From assembly GCA_002731825.1 (NCBI GenBank), contig PCCS01000045.1, forward strand, positions 1 through 64,000: a stretch of 64,000 nucleotides of DNA, given 5' to 3'. The notes under the pieces are model-generated. The model was not told the origin of the DNA, did not search any database, and saw only the letters and a list, made by a program, of their open reading frames with translations. The stretch's first letter is position 1. Each line of letters starts with the position of its first letter. Origin of the DNA: Myxococcales bacterium (lineage in GTDB: Bacteria > Myxococcota_A > Bradymonadia > UBA7976 > UBA1532). A program made the translations under genes and the position numbers. This document shows positions 34,613 through 44,212 of the stretch, piece by piece.

Positions 34613-37168
34613 TCAAAGTTGCAATTCGCAGACCAAGCGAAAGCCTAAGTCCATCGCGGTCGTATCGGCTAAACTGAGTTCACGTGTCCACAGGGGCTGG
34701 CCCGTTGCATCGCCCGTCTTGAACGAACCACCCCTGACCACAAACCGCCGGGAGCGTCCGAGTGCTGCTGTGCCCGTCCATTCACGAACACCGCCGACAC
34801 AGTCGCTGATGCCATAGGGGGAGGCGTCTGTTTCAAAAGCGCCGACATCGGGTGGAAGCTGATATGGCCAGCTTTCAGCACAGGCAGCAAAACCGGAATC
34901 CCAGCCATCCCCCCAGCTAAAGACACGTCCCTCGCTGCCGCGGCTTGCCTTTTCCCACTCTAACTCACTCGGCACTCTGTACGTCTGACCTGTGCGATGG
35001 GAGAGCCAGCCACAATATGCGGCAGCATCGTCGACAGAGATGCCCACGATTGGGGTTTGAGTGGTCCAGCCCAGTTCGGTTGGTAGACTGTATTGACCCG
35101 TTTCGTCTCGTCCCCAAAGCGCGGTCAAACCGTCTGCGGTTCGTGGAACTCGCATTGCCGCTTCTTCTGGTACATCGTCGGACAGGTCGTTTAAAAATTG
35201 TAGATAGTTCTCGGCTGTCACTGGATATCGAGCCATGAAATAGTCGGGCAGCGCCTGTTCTGATGGTGGTAGGTAGGGGTCGTATCGCGAGCCAGCGCGA
35301 AATGTACCCGCTGGTATATGAATAAAGCCCGCTGGTACCAAGCCTTGTGGCAGCATGCGTAAACGAAGGCGGGAGCATTTACCTGGGTCTATGACCACTG
35401 TTGTCAGTAATTGTTCATAGCCTGGCGCTGACATGCGCAGTTCATAAACACCTGCGACGAGGGGGTCTTTTCTAACCGGAGGCGCTCCGAGCTGGGTGCT
35501 GTCATATGCTGTAAATCGTCGATTCTCTTCTTTCAGTCTGACGAGCTCGATGTCGGCATTCTTTGGTTCAACATCAACGTATAAGCTGCCTTCATTTGCG
35601 ACCACAGCACCAAACCGGCCATCGTCATGTTCCATCAGCATGCGTCGATAATAAGCGGCTTGTTCCTGATTGCCAGCAAGCCGAGACCGTTCATGCCTCG
35701 AAAGATACAGATCGCAAAGGGTCCCCCTGGCATCGGTGAAATCGGGATCTTTGATGACCGTCGTCATCAGCGCATTGACGGCTTGTGCAAAGACATCTGC
35801 GATCTCGGTGTGAATTTCACCAAGGCGGCGTTCTGCATTCCAAGCGGCAATTTTGAAATCTGCTGGATCCGTGGGCTCTAGCGTGGCGCGCGCTGTTTGA
35901 AGTTCATCTGCGACTAATGCTGCATCTTCTAAAAGAGTCTGATGCCGTGCGATGGCAGCCATGCCGGTCTGAGCGAGGATATCCACATTTGAATCACTGG
36001 CTTGGGTGCCGGGATGCCCCGTCATGGTTTCAGGTGAGTCGAGATAATTTCGAATGGCTTCGGCTAAGGCCGTTGCATTCGCATAGCGGTCATTGGCGTT
36101 TCGCGAGAGGCAGCGCATGCAGATATTGTTTAATTGGGTCGCGATGGAGCGGTTGGGCGCTCGGTCCATTGGCGGGACAACATCCTCTTGAAGAACCCGA
36201 GCTACAATTTCCCGATTGTTTTTACCCACGAAGGGGGGTCGAAGCGTGAGCAGGTGATATAGAATAGCGCCGAGGCCATAGACGTCCGTCTGAGCATTAA
36301 TTTCACTGACGAGACCACCTGCTTGTTCTGGAGCCATGTACGCGGGCGTTCCGATAATCTGCCCGTGCACAGTTTTCCATCTCTCACTCGTCGATCGGGT
36401 CGACCGGGTCTCATTGCCAATGACCTTGCACAAGCCCCAATCCAAGAGAACAACTTCACCAAAGTCACCGACCATAACGTTAGATGGTTTTAGATCTCGG
36501 TGGACGACGCCGCGACTGTGTGCATAGGCAACAGCCAAGCAAAGTTGATGAAATACATTGAGTAGCCTCAGCTGGCTGAACTGGCGGCGAATCTCAGGTT
36601 TTCCGCGCCGAAGCCCAGAGACAACCGTCTTAAGGCTGCGACCTTCGATGCGCCGCATAACGAAAGCGACCTGGTCACGCAGTCGGCCGAGTTCGTAGAC
36701 CGGCATGATATTGGGATGTTGCAACTGACCCGTCACTTGGGCTTCCTCTAAAAAACGGATTTGCTCCAGGTCACGAGCACTTGCTTTCTTGAGAACTTTG
36801 ATAGCCACCGGCCGTCCTAGGTGCAGATCCCAGGCAGCCAAAATCCGCCCCATCGCACCACGAGCAATTTCGCCTTGCAGTTCGAATCGAGGGGTGATGT
36901 CGACGAGTCGGGCCACAAGGTCATCTACGCTCGGCTCGTCTCGTATGGTTGTAATACTTGTGCTGACGTCCTGAAGAGCCTTTTCTTCAGCCATGCGATC
37001 TGCGCTGAGCAGGCCATTGATCTGCTCGAGAGTCAGTCCTGCCTTCTGGAGGACTTCCTCGGGCGCGCGACGCCCATTGACGAGCGCGGATTCAACGGCG
37101 GCCATCGTGGCAGGCGGCAGCCGGACTCGAGTTCGAAGACGCCTCAATAATTCTTCAGATTCGATCAT
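34613..37168 (-). CDS. Ser/Thr protein kinase fused to SUMF1 (FGE-like) domain
   Basis: The 851-residue protein has a kinase at about 93-375: glycine loop GEIARGAMGRI, Lys124, HRDLKPSN (223-230) and DWG in place of DFG (243-245). A helical, TPR-like region follows, a PEGA-like segment near 560-610, and a SUMF1 domain from about 635 (IPAGTFRAGS, YPVTAENYLQFLN, WEKASRG, VVRGGSF, LGFRLV). The two Cys of the formylglycine-generating active site are absent, so the SUMF1 part is probably a binding module. No membrane helix is obvious. It starts 124 bases from the divergent TPR gene. Confidence 0.9.
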   Translation of the reverse strand: MIESEELLRRLRTRVRLPPATMAAVESALVNGRRAPEEVLQKAGLTLEQINGLLSADRMAEEKALQDVSTSITTIRDEPSVDDLVARLVDITPRFELQGEIARGAMGRILAAWDLHLGRPVAIKVLKKASARDLEQIRFLEEAQVTGQLQHPNIMPVYELGRLRDQVAFVMRRIEGRSLKTVVSGLRRGKPEIRRQFSQLRLLNVFHQLCLAVAYAHSRGVVHRDLKPSNVMVGDFGEVVLLDWGLCKVIGNETRSTRSTSERWKTVHGQIIGTPAYMAPEQAGGLVSEINAQTDVYGLGAILYHLLTLRPPFVGKNNREIVARVLQEDVVPPMDRAPNRSIATQLNNICMRCLSRNANDRYANATALAEAIRNYLDSPETMTGHPGTQASDSNVDILAQTGMAAIARHQTLLEDAALVADELQTARATLEPTDPADFKIAAWNAERRLGEIHTEIADVFAQAVNALMTTVIKDPDFTDARGTLCDLYLSRHERSRLAGNQEQAAYYRRMLMEHDDGRFGAVVANEGSLYVDVEPKNADIELVRLKEENRRFTAYDSTQLGAPPVRKDPLVAGVYELRMSAPGYEQLLTTVVIDPGKCSRLRLRMLPQGLVPAGFIHIPAGTFRAGSRYDPYLPPSEQALPDYFMARYPVTAENYLQFLNDLSDDVPEEAAMRVPRTADGLTALWGRDETGQYSLPTELGWTTQTPIVGISVDDAAAYCGWLSHRTGQTYRVPSELEWEKASRGSEGRVFSWGDGWDSGFAACAESWPYQLPPDVGAFETDASPYGISDCVGGVREWTGTAALGRSRRFVVRGGSFKTGDATGQPLWTRELSLADTTAMDLGFRLVCELQL

Positions 37169-37291
37169 GTTGGCAGCTTATCCTAGTGACTGCTTACTGA
37201 AAAGCATTCCGATAGATTCGCCTTCGAACTTGCGCCGAAGTAATTTTGCTAATAAGAGACAGTATCGTCTTGGCAATGCAAATCCATATCT

Positions 37292-38434
37292 ATGTTAGAG
37301 CGCTTAGCTAGAAAACATTTTGAACGAGGCTGGCAATTCGAGCTGCAGGACCGCGAGGGTGATGCCATCGAGGAGTATCGACGTGCGTGCGATCTGAAGC
37401 CGAGTTTCGCAGATCCATTTCTTGCCCTGGGCCGGTTGCGAGCCTTGGGCGGCCAGCTCCGAGACGCGGTGACGCTCCTTGATGCTGCCGTCGAACGCAG
37501 TACCGATAAGCAAATTCTACAGTGGCGTGCCTATGTTTTTGGGCGATTGAAACGATACCGCGAAGCCCTTGCTGATTACCAAGACGCTGATGATGGTGAA
37601 GAACCGAGTATCAAAGTAAACATCGGCCGTATGTATCTTGCTCTGGGCCAATTTGATGAGGCGGGGGAGGCGTTGGATGGACTCGAGGATCCGAGCGCAA
37701 TTCAACTCCGTCGGGCTTTGCCACGCTACAAAGAATTTGTCGACGAACCGAGCGATGATGATCGCGCTCTTCGCTATCTTTTTGGTGGAACTGTGGTTTT
37801 GGGTACGCTCGGAGATGGCGGGGTCCGCCTGAGGGGGGACCGATATCTCTTGCTCACACCAAAGCATATTGGCGAAACCATCCGGCGTTTCTGTAAATTT
37901 CGAGACACGTATCGATGGCATTTTGATGCGGTCGCGGGGGACGGGGCGCATCATCGTCCCTTGGCCTTAGCCATGTCTGAGATCCTTGACCTGCCATTGA
38001 TCGCCCAGCCGGATGCTGAACAGCGCATTCTTCTGTGCAGCGCGGTTCTAAAAGGGCCAGTTGAAGCGGTACGAGTCGCAAAACCCTGGCGCAAAGCCAA
38101 TGTTGACTTGATGCATTTCACACTTGGTCTTGAGCCGACGGGCGATCCGACCGACCGAGAGCCGGAACTCATAGGCAGTGTTCATCGCTGCGCTGTGCCT
38201 TGGTATCGTGTTGAGCCTTATTCGCGGCTGGAACCCGATACAGATTCGGATGACCTCGAAGAATCTCCCTGGCCAGGCTTTCGAATTGGCGCGCCCTTTG
38301 TCAATCCAAACAGTCGTCACGTCGCCGATGAAATTTTGGACGCCTATTCAGCCGCCGAGTCAGGTCCAATTGCAGAGCTCTTACTCGGCTGGTATGACCG
38401 CCATCCGGATGTGCGTGCATTCGAATGGAAATAG
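37292..38434 (+). CDS. TPR protein with unknown C-terminal domain
   Basis: The 380-residue protein has three or so tetratricopeptide-like helical pairs in residues 1-140 (DAIEEYRRACDLKPSFADPFLALGRL, REALADYQDADDGEE) and an unassigned C-terminal domain rich in Arg, Asp and Trp. No signal peptide. The end overlaps the next gene by ten bases, tying it to the membrane-bound phosphatase-superfamily enzyme. Confidence 0.78.
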   Translation: MLERLARKHFERGWQFELQDREGDAIEEYRRACDLKPSFADPFLALGRLRALGGQLRDAVTLLDAAVERSTDKQILQWRAYVFGRLKRYREALADYQDADDGEEPSIKVNIGRMYLALGQFDEAGEALDGLEDPSAIQLRRALPRYKEFVDEPSDDDRALRYLFGGTVVLGTLGDGGVRLRGDRYLLLTPKHIGETIRRFCKFRDTYRWHFDAVAGDGAHHRPLALAMSEILDLPLIAQPDAEQRILLCSAVLKGPVEAVRVAKPWRKANVDLMHFTLGLEPTGDPTDREPELIGSVHRCAVPWYRVEPYSRLEPDTDSDDLEESPWPGFRIGAPFVNPNSRHVADEILDAYSAAESGPIAELLLGWYDRHPDVRAFEWK

Positions 38435-40689
38435 CCGAGACCACGCAGCGCAGTAAGAGCCTACTGTTTCGGCATCTCATCTGGCTTTCCGCCATCAGTT
38501 CACTCGTGCTGCCCTTATTTGAATGGGCTCGATTACTCTTAAATGACCTGGGGGCAGTCGCTGGTTTTAGCGAATGGCTTCTTTTGCTACTCAACATGAT
38601 TGGGGTTGTGGGACTGCCGGCCTTTTTGGTCGCCTTTACGGTCTTGGTCTGTCTGCGGATTCTCATGTTGGGCTGGATCTCCAATGACGGGAAGGCAGAG
38701 GCAACTCGGATGCTTCTCACAGTCGTCTACGGTTCCTTCGGAGTGGTCACCATTGGGCTCGTCAGTCATCGAGTGACCCTCTTTGCAGCCAATCATTTTA
38801 AGACAGCAACCTATGTTGGCCTGGCAGCGTCTCTGGCATCGGCCCTGATGGCGGTGGTGGTCTTGCTGTTCTCAGCACCCGCAATCAAGTCCTTAAGAGC
38901 GCTTTTATTGTTCGTGCTGGGAACCAAAGCGAAGCCTTTTGACGATTTTTTGAAAGCGCGAGGCGTCCTGCTTTTCGGTCTTGTTTTAATCCTATTGGTC
39001 TTTTCTTTACCTGTGCTCATCCGACCGCTGCACTCCGTGGACGTCCGCGGTCTTCAATGGGGTGTTTTGTGGCTTTTTTTCACGGCTGTCCTGTCCTTCA
39101 AGTCCACACCGCGCCGGTCCGCATACAGAACTGGCTTTTGCGCTTTTTCCCTCGCGCTGTCGCTGGCCAGTTTCACCTATACAGCCCAACATCTCCGAGA
39201 CGATCCAAACCAGGTCCTTACGGTACAACGGGATACGTTGACCTGCGGCCCGTTGGCGAAGGCACTGTCCAAATTAGGTGATTCGGATAAAGACGGAATG
39301 TCCCGCTTATTTTTTGGTGGAGATTGCGATGATACAAATGCAGCGATTCGACCCGGTCTGTACGATATTGCCGACGATGGAATTGACCAAAACTGTGTCG
39401 GGGGCGATCTCAAACTCGGTCAGCCGCTCATCAAGAAACCGGTTCGCCGAAAGCCGCTGCCCTTGGATAAGAAACATGTGATCTTACTGACAGTGGATGC
39501 GCTTAGAAATGACACCATGCGTCAGCATATGCCAAAGCTCATGGAGCTTGCCAAAGAGTCGATTGATTTTACCAATGCATATGCCCATGGTGCAGCCACC
39601 TACTGGAGTTTAGCTTCATTGGTCACAAGTAAACTGCCGTCTCGCCTCAAACTCGGCCGAGATCAGACTCCAATTCCGAGCGAGACATTGCTCACCGAGG
39701 TTTTTCGAGACGCAGGTTGGCACACAGCCTTGTTCGCCAATGTCACCGTTTTCTTTGTCCGTGGCCTGAGACAAGGCACTCATGTGGCCAATTATGACAC
39801 CAGCCATTTCACAGTTCATGGCGCGAAGCCAGGCTCTAGCCACCTAACGGATTCATTGCTCAAGCATGTGGACCGCTGGCGAGATGGGATGCTCAAGCCA
39901 AAGACCGATTCATTCTTCATTTGGGGGCATTATTACGACCCCCATGATCCCTACTTTGAAGTGCCAGGATTTGAGGCGGCAAGTTCATCAGACCAACATC
40001 GCTATGAAGCGATTGCACGATATACTGACACGCATATAGGTCGACTGATAGATGGACTGAAAGCCCGCAAATTGTGGCAGGATACGGTCTTGATTATTAC
40101 AGCAGACCATGGTGATGAATTCTTAGACCATGGGCACCGGTTCCACGGAAAAACCTTATACGAGGAGATGACTCATGTACCGCTCCTGCTTCGGGTGCCA
40201 GGACTTTCGGCCCAACGCATCGACGAACCTGTCGGTCAAATCCAACTGGCTCCAACTCTCTTAGACCTATTGGGATTGCGTATCCCGTCGGCGTATGAGG
40301 GTGAAAGCCGTGCGTCTGAATTACGCACGGGGCGAATGAAACCATCAGCACCCGTCTTTTTTGAGGTTTTGCCGGATTCGAACTACCAAGCCCATCAGGT
40401 CGGTATGAGAGCCGGACGTTTTAAGCTGATCTACAGAGTCCGAGACCACTTTTTTGAACTCTATGATTTAGAGGTTGATCCGCGGGAGACGCAGAATATC
40501 GTACATCGGTCACCGAACGCGAAGGCCCTCAAAGAGACATTGGGCCGTTATGTGGACCGCCACTTATTTTCCCTCGCCCATGGCCGTTCAGGCGCGACTC
40601 GACCAGCAGGGGTTCCGCCCCGCAAAAAGCATAAGAAACGTCGCGATAGAAAAAGACCGCGCAAGTCGAGTCTAAAGGTTAAGAAGTAG
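38425..40689 (+). CDS. Membrane-anchored alkaline-phosphatase-superfamily (sulfatase-like) enzyme
   Basis: The 754-residue protein has about six membrane helices (residues 20-255), a MopE-like Asp/Cys motif (286-328, with GDCDDTNAAI and DGIDQNC), then a catalytic domain from about 350. Metal-site motifs are LTVDALRND (Asp358), DPHDPY and ADHGDEFLDHG. At the nucleophile position, where sulfatases have CxPSR, this protein has Thr392 (AATYWSLASL), as in LtaS and EptA-type transferases, so a phospho-group transferase is more likely than a formylglycine sulfatase. A basic Lys/Arg tail ends the protein. Confidence 0.87.
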   Translation: MEIAETTQRSKSLLFRHLIWLSAISSLVLPLFEWARLLLNDLGAVAGFSEWLLLLLNMIGVVGLPAFLVAFTVLVCLRILMLGWISNDGKAEATRMLLTVVYGSFGVVTIGLVSHRVTLFAANHFKTATYVGLAASLASALMAVVVLLFSAPAIKSLRALLLFVLGTKAKPFDDFLKARGVLLFGLVLILLVFSLPVLIRPLHSVDVRGLQWGVLWLFFTAVLSFKSTPRRSAYRTGFCAFSLALSLASFTYTAQHLRDDPNQVLTVQRDTLTCGPLAKALSKLGDSDKDGMSRLFFGGDCDDTNAAIRPGLYDIADDGIDQNCVGGDLKLGQPLIKKPVRRKPLPLDKKHVILLTVDALRNDTMRQHMPKLMELAKESIDFTNAYAHGAATYWSLASLVTSKLPSRLKLGRDQTPIPSETLLTEVFRDAGWHTALFANVTVFFVRGLRQGTHVANYDTSHFTVHGAKPGSSHLTDSLLKHVDRWRDGMLKPKTDSFFIWGHYYDPHDPYFEVPGFEAASSSDQHRYEAIARYTDTHIGRLIDGLKARKLWQDTVLIITADHGDEFLDHGHRFHGKTLYEEMTHVPLLLRVPGLSAQRIDEPVGQIQLAPTLLDLLGLRIPSAYEGESRASELRTGRMKPSAPVFFEVLPDSNYQAHQVGMRAGRFKLIYRVRDHFFELYDLEVDPRETQNIVHRSPNAKALKETLGRYVDRHLFSLAHGRSGATRPAGVPPRKKHKKRRDRKRPRKSSLKVKK

Positions 40690-40705
40690 GTTGCCTGCCC
40701 GAGTC

Positions 40706-42355
40706 TTACCAGGCCTTGCGCAGCTCGCTGCCTGGATAATAATGCTTTAGAATTTCACTGACGCTGCGCCCTGATGTGGCCATGCCCATTGCACCGTGTT
40801 GGCACATGCCGACGCCGTGGCCAAAGCCTCCGCCTGTAAAGACCCAATGAATGGGGGCAGTGGTTTCAGTACCGCCAATTTTTTTCACAAGCCACATGCC
40901 ACTTCGTAGACCACCCAATAATTTTCTATTGTTGTAACTTCCCCGAACGATATGTGTGCCCCTCTGCCCGTGATACTTCACGGCAAGCGCTCGACCACTA
41001 TGACCTCGTTTGAGAACTTCGATGCGATGGACGTTGCCAATCTTTGCTCGCTTGCTAAGGGCCTTGTTCACTGCCTCACCACCCCGCTTTACAGTCCAAC
41101 GAAAAACGCGTGATCCCCTCCGCGCCTGGCCACAGAATGAAGCCGGCGGTGAGGCGAGGAACGTTTTAAGCTGATCGTCCAAAATTGGCTTTTGTGATGC
41201 GGCATCATTATCGACTATGCCCATTGAATACGGTTTCGGTGCGCCCCCCCACATTTGATGGAATGCCTCGCTGTGACCACCGCAACTCGAACTGTATGTT
41301 GTGTCCACCAAGCCTGTCTTGTAGAAGAGCAATTTACCCCGCGTCTGCTTAACGGCTTTGGATGTCTTTGGGTGTGTTTTTGCTGTACCCGAATAGACCT
41401 GGCAGTGGGTTTCTGCGCAGAGAAGGTAGGGGTCGCTCCGATGTCGAGTCCCGACTTTAGCCAAGAGTTGGCCGCGGGCTGCAACCGCCTGGGCCTTCAG
41501 TGCCTCCAACGGAGCACTTGTATATAGTTCTGATGGGACGACACCTTCAAGTAACCTTTCGGCACTCAATACATTAACGACAGCGAGCTTACCGTCGCTG
41601 CCGACAGCGATATAAATGTCACCTGCATACGATCTGTCGACTCGTCCGCGCTTGGGCGTTCCGTGCCCCCATTCTAGATTTCTGAAACGGGTGGTCCCAT
41701 CGTTCGACGGCGTGAGCCACAGAAGGTCACGACTTTTTATCTCGATTCCGGTTTTTCGCTCCCGGGCGTAAAGCCAACCGGACGGCCGGTCTTTAGGCTC
41801 CGATATAACGGCATTTTTAAGTGTGAGCTGGTCGGATAATTTGGCCGCGAGTTTCTCCGCGGCATGCTGAGACGACTGCGGCTCAATCCCGATGGTAATA
41901 CTGCGTGTATCAAGGGTTTGGCCAGACAGTCCCAGCAGGGCTCCTGCTTCAAAAATACGGACCTTGAACCCTTTAGCTTTCCAGGCCTTACGTCGAGATG
42001 CAACAGCACTTACATCGGATGCAGATACCCGTTCGGCCGCAACCCACCACTCGCTCTGCCCGGGTTTTCCGTGCTCCAGTCTGACCGTCCATTCCGTCTT
42101 GGGCGGTGAGATCACCAGGGACCCTTCATCTCCACCTGGCATCAGTACAAGTCGGCCACTGCTACTAAATTGAACAGTATTCTGGCCTTCCGTAATTCGC
42201 ACGCTCACGAGGGGCTCACCACGTTTGTCGAAAACCACCTGGTTTGAATACAAAATCGCAAGACGATCCCGGCGGGTCATGTCATAAGCGCCCGCCATTG
42301 TGGGCCAAATGAAGAGATTGAGTAGCAGGAGCGGTTTCAGCATAGCGGGTAGCAT
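40706..42355 (-). CDS. SpoIID/LytB-domain secreted protein
   Basis: The 549-residue protein has a signal peptide (PTMAGAYD) and a SpoIID domain at about 265-540: NVLSAERLLEGVVPSE, LKAQAVAARGQLLAK, CAETHCQVYSG, TYSSSCGGHSE, and the C-terminal GGGFGHGVGMCQHGAMGMA. SpoIID is a lytic transglycosylase acting on denuded glycan strands; the catalytic Glu of family members lies in the VVPSE motif, which is present here. In non-sporulating bacteria this family is probably used in cell-wall remodelling. A start at 42343 is also possible. Confidence 0.9.
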   Translation of the reverse strand: MLPAMLKPLLLLNLFIWPTMAGAYDMTRRDRLAILYSNQVVFDKRGEPLVSVRITEGQNTVQFSSSGRLVLMPGGDEGSLVISPPKTEWTVRLEHGKPGQSEWWVAAERVSASDVSAVASRRKAWKAKGFKVRIFEAGALLGLSGQTLDTRSITIGIEPQSSQHAAEKLAAKLSDQLTLKNAVISEPKDRPSGWLYARERKTGIEIKSRDLLWLTPSNDGTTRFRNLEWGHGTPKRGRVDRSYAGDIYIAVGSDGKLAVVNVLSAERLLEGVVPSELYTSAPLEALKAQAVAARGQLLAKVGTRHRSDPYLLCAETHCQVYSGTAKTHPKTSKAVKQTRGKLLFYKTGLVDTTYSSSCGGHSEAFHQMWGGAPKPYSMGIVDNDAASQKPILDDQLKTFLASPPASFCGQARRGSRVFRWTVKRGGEAVNKALSKRAKIGNVHRIEVLKRGHSGRALAVKYHGQRGTHIVRGSYNNRKLLGGLRSGMWLVKKIGGTETTAPIHWVFTGGGFGHGVGMCQHGAMGMATSGRSVSEILKHYYPGSELRKAW

Positions 42356-42470
42356 ACTGTCTCAAACGTGATTAGCAAGGTTCATGATCACTCAAGCAAA
42401 AGGCATGTTTTTTTAATCTTAAGCTGACTAGGGCTTGCCGAGGGGTAGTTGCCAGCGTACCGTTCTGAGT

Positions 42471-43166
42471 ATGTCTAAACGAAAACCACCATTGGACGCT
42501 CAGGTCACGACCCTTTGGGATTATCCGTCACAGCACTACGGGCAGGGTATGCAAGGGAGCGCTCGCTATCGGGGGGCGACACCGTCCTACGTTATTTGGA
42601 ATCTTTTGTCGCGCTATACGCGCGCCGGAGACATCGTCGTTGACCCCATGTGCGGGTCAGGCACGACTCTGGACGTTGCAGCGGACCTAGACCGCAAAGC
42701 GTATGGATTCGACCTCCAGCCTCAGCGGAAAGAGATTAAATTAGCCGATGCTCGACAGATGCCAATGGAAGATGATTTCGCAGATTTTATTTTCATCGAT
42801 CCGCCCTATTCGACAAATTTAAAATACAGTGATGATGCCCGCTGTATTGGTAAGCTCAGTGCGGCGGGGTCCGATTATTTTGAGGCCATGGCGGAGGTCT
42901 ATGAAGAGTCCTATCGGGTTCTGAAAGACCGCCGTTATATCGCCATCTACATCTGTGATGTTTGGAATAAGAAGGATGGCTTTTTGCCCCTCGGTGCATC
43001 GACCATGATGCAGTTGTCTCAATACTTTCGATTGGTCGACCATGTCAGCGTCGTCAGACATAATAAAAACCTTAAAATGAGTAACCATCGGAAAGCAGCG
43101 CAAGAGGGCAACTTTTTTCTCCGGGGCTTCAATCACCTTATCATTGCGAAGAAGCAGGACGACTGA
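42471..43166 (+). CDS. DNA methyltransferase (N4/N6 amino type), orphan
   Basis: The 231-residue enzyme shows SAM motif I as DPMCGSGTTLDVA and the catalytic motif IV as DPPYS (IFIDPPYS), in the order I then IV, of the N4-cytosine/N6-adenine methylase class (PF01555-like). No restriction endonuclease, specificity subunit or BREX-type gene is next to it, so it looks like an orphan. The ATG at 42471 matches the conserved start YPSQHYG; a longer frame to 42435 begins with TTG. The modified base and sequence cannot be inferred. Confidence 0.82.
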   Translation: MSKRKPPLDAQVTTLWDYPSQHYGQGMQGSARYRGATPSYVIWNLLSRYTRAGDIVVDPMCGSGTTLDVAADLDRKAYGFDLQPQRKEIKLADARQMPMEDDFADFIFIDPPYSTNLKYSDDARCIGKLSAAGSDYFEAMAEVYEESYRVLKDRRYIAIYICDVWNKKDGFLPLGASTMMQLSQYFRLVDHVSVVRHNKNLKMSNHRKAAQEGNFFLRGFNHLIIAKKQDD

Positions 43167-43276
43167 TTCAGACGTGTAGCGCACACACAGAGTCTTCAGA
43201 AAACGACGTCTATCGAACGAACAGTACGGTCTTTTGGAATCGGTGGTATCAAGAGGGCGAGCCCTGCGGCCCGCAG

Positions 43277-44212
43277 TTAGTCGCTCAGCATATTGGCTAT
43301 CAGACGCGCCGTGTCAAACGTATCGCCCAAGGTCTTTGCCACGCCTCTTGGGCTTCCACCGATGGTCTCACGTCCACCCCAACCGCGACCTAACTCGCGC
43401 CAGACATGCTCGAGGCCGCCTGGTCCAAACAAGGCTTCAGCCGTGGCGCGATCTGGACAGCCCACAGTCACCTTTTTAATCCGAGACGCGTAGCTGACTA
43501 CGATTGGGGCCGCACGATACCAAACATCGAACCCCCAGACGCTGCTGTTCACGACAGCGATTCGGGCCGCTTCATCTAAGACGGCAGCACCGCGACACAC
43601 GGCTCGTGTCTCAAGGCCGTCAGGGATTGGTAACTCCTGTCCTGATCGATCCAATCGTTGCAGTATACCCTCCATTGCCACTCGCTTGCGGCCACGATCA
43701 GATTTGATCACCGTCTTGATTTCATCTGTGCCCAGTCCAGTGGTCAGGAGCCGTTGCATGGCTTCGACTGCACGCCTGAAGCCCCGCTCGCTCTGTGACA
43801 GCTTTGGGAGCTGATTAAACCAGGCCAATAAAACACCCCGATCGGTGGCGAGTAAATCGATCCCTATGGGGTCCGTATCATGGGCATTGACTAGCTCGTA
43901 GAATCGACCGTCTAAAGCGTCTTTAGGAACGAGTCCCGCCAGCGCGATGATGGCTAGAACGGCGTCTGCATCGGGTGTCCCCGTCACAACAAACTTTGGT
44001 TCACCGGCGAGCACACCATAGTGATCTCGACACGCCCTTAAGGCCACGCCATCCCGATGGCTTTCCGTCCCATGGTGGTCCATTGCCAATGGGCCCATTA
44101 CGGACCCATACTGACCAAAGGCGCACTCGATGGGTTCGAATCCAGCATCGCGAAAAGTGCAGGCCTCGTCATAGTTATTCGTGAACTTGATCTCAAGTTT
44201 AGGGGAGGTCAT
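43277..44212 (-). CDS. Uncharacterised protein with DHH-like motif
   Basis: From ATG 44212, overlapping the plsY stop as ATGA, the product is 311 residues. It contains MDHHGTESHRDG (45-56) and TPDADAV (80-84). The first resembles the DHH metal site of DHH-family phosphoesterases, the second an Asp pair that could provide further ligands, but the order differs from RecJ-type proteins, and I cannot place it in a named family. No signal peptide. An upstream in-frame start (44326) would run inside plsY. Confidence 0.72.
   Translation of the reverse strand: MTSPKLEIKFTNNYDEACTFRDAGFEPIECAFGQYGSVMGPLAMDHHGTESHRDGVALRACRDHYGVLAGEPKFVVTGTPDADAVLAIIALAGLVPKDALDGRFYELVNAHDTDPIGIDLLATDRGVLLAWFNQLPKLSQSERGFRRAVEAMQRLLTTGLGTDEIKTVIKSDRGRKRVAMEGILQRLDRSGQELPIPDGLETRAVCRGAAVLDEAARIAVVNSSVWGFDVWYRAAPIVVSYASRIKKVTVGCPDRATAEALFGPGGLEHVWRELGRGWGGRETIGGSPRGVAKTLGDTFDTARLIANMLSD

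Noticed and set aside
34613-40689. A formylglycine-dependent sulfatase with its activating enzyme as neighbours
   Set aside because: The sulfatase-like protein has Thr392 where CxPSR is required and the SUMF1 domain of the kinase lacks the active-site Cys, so the simple enzyme/activator reading fails.
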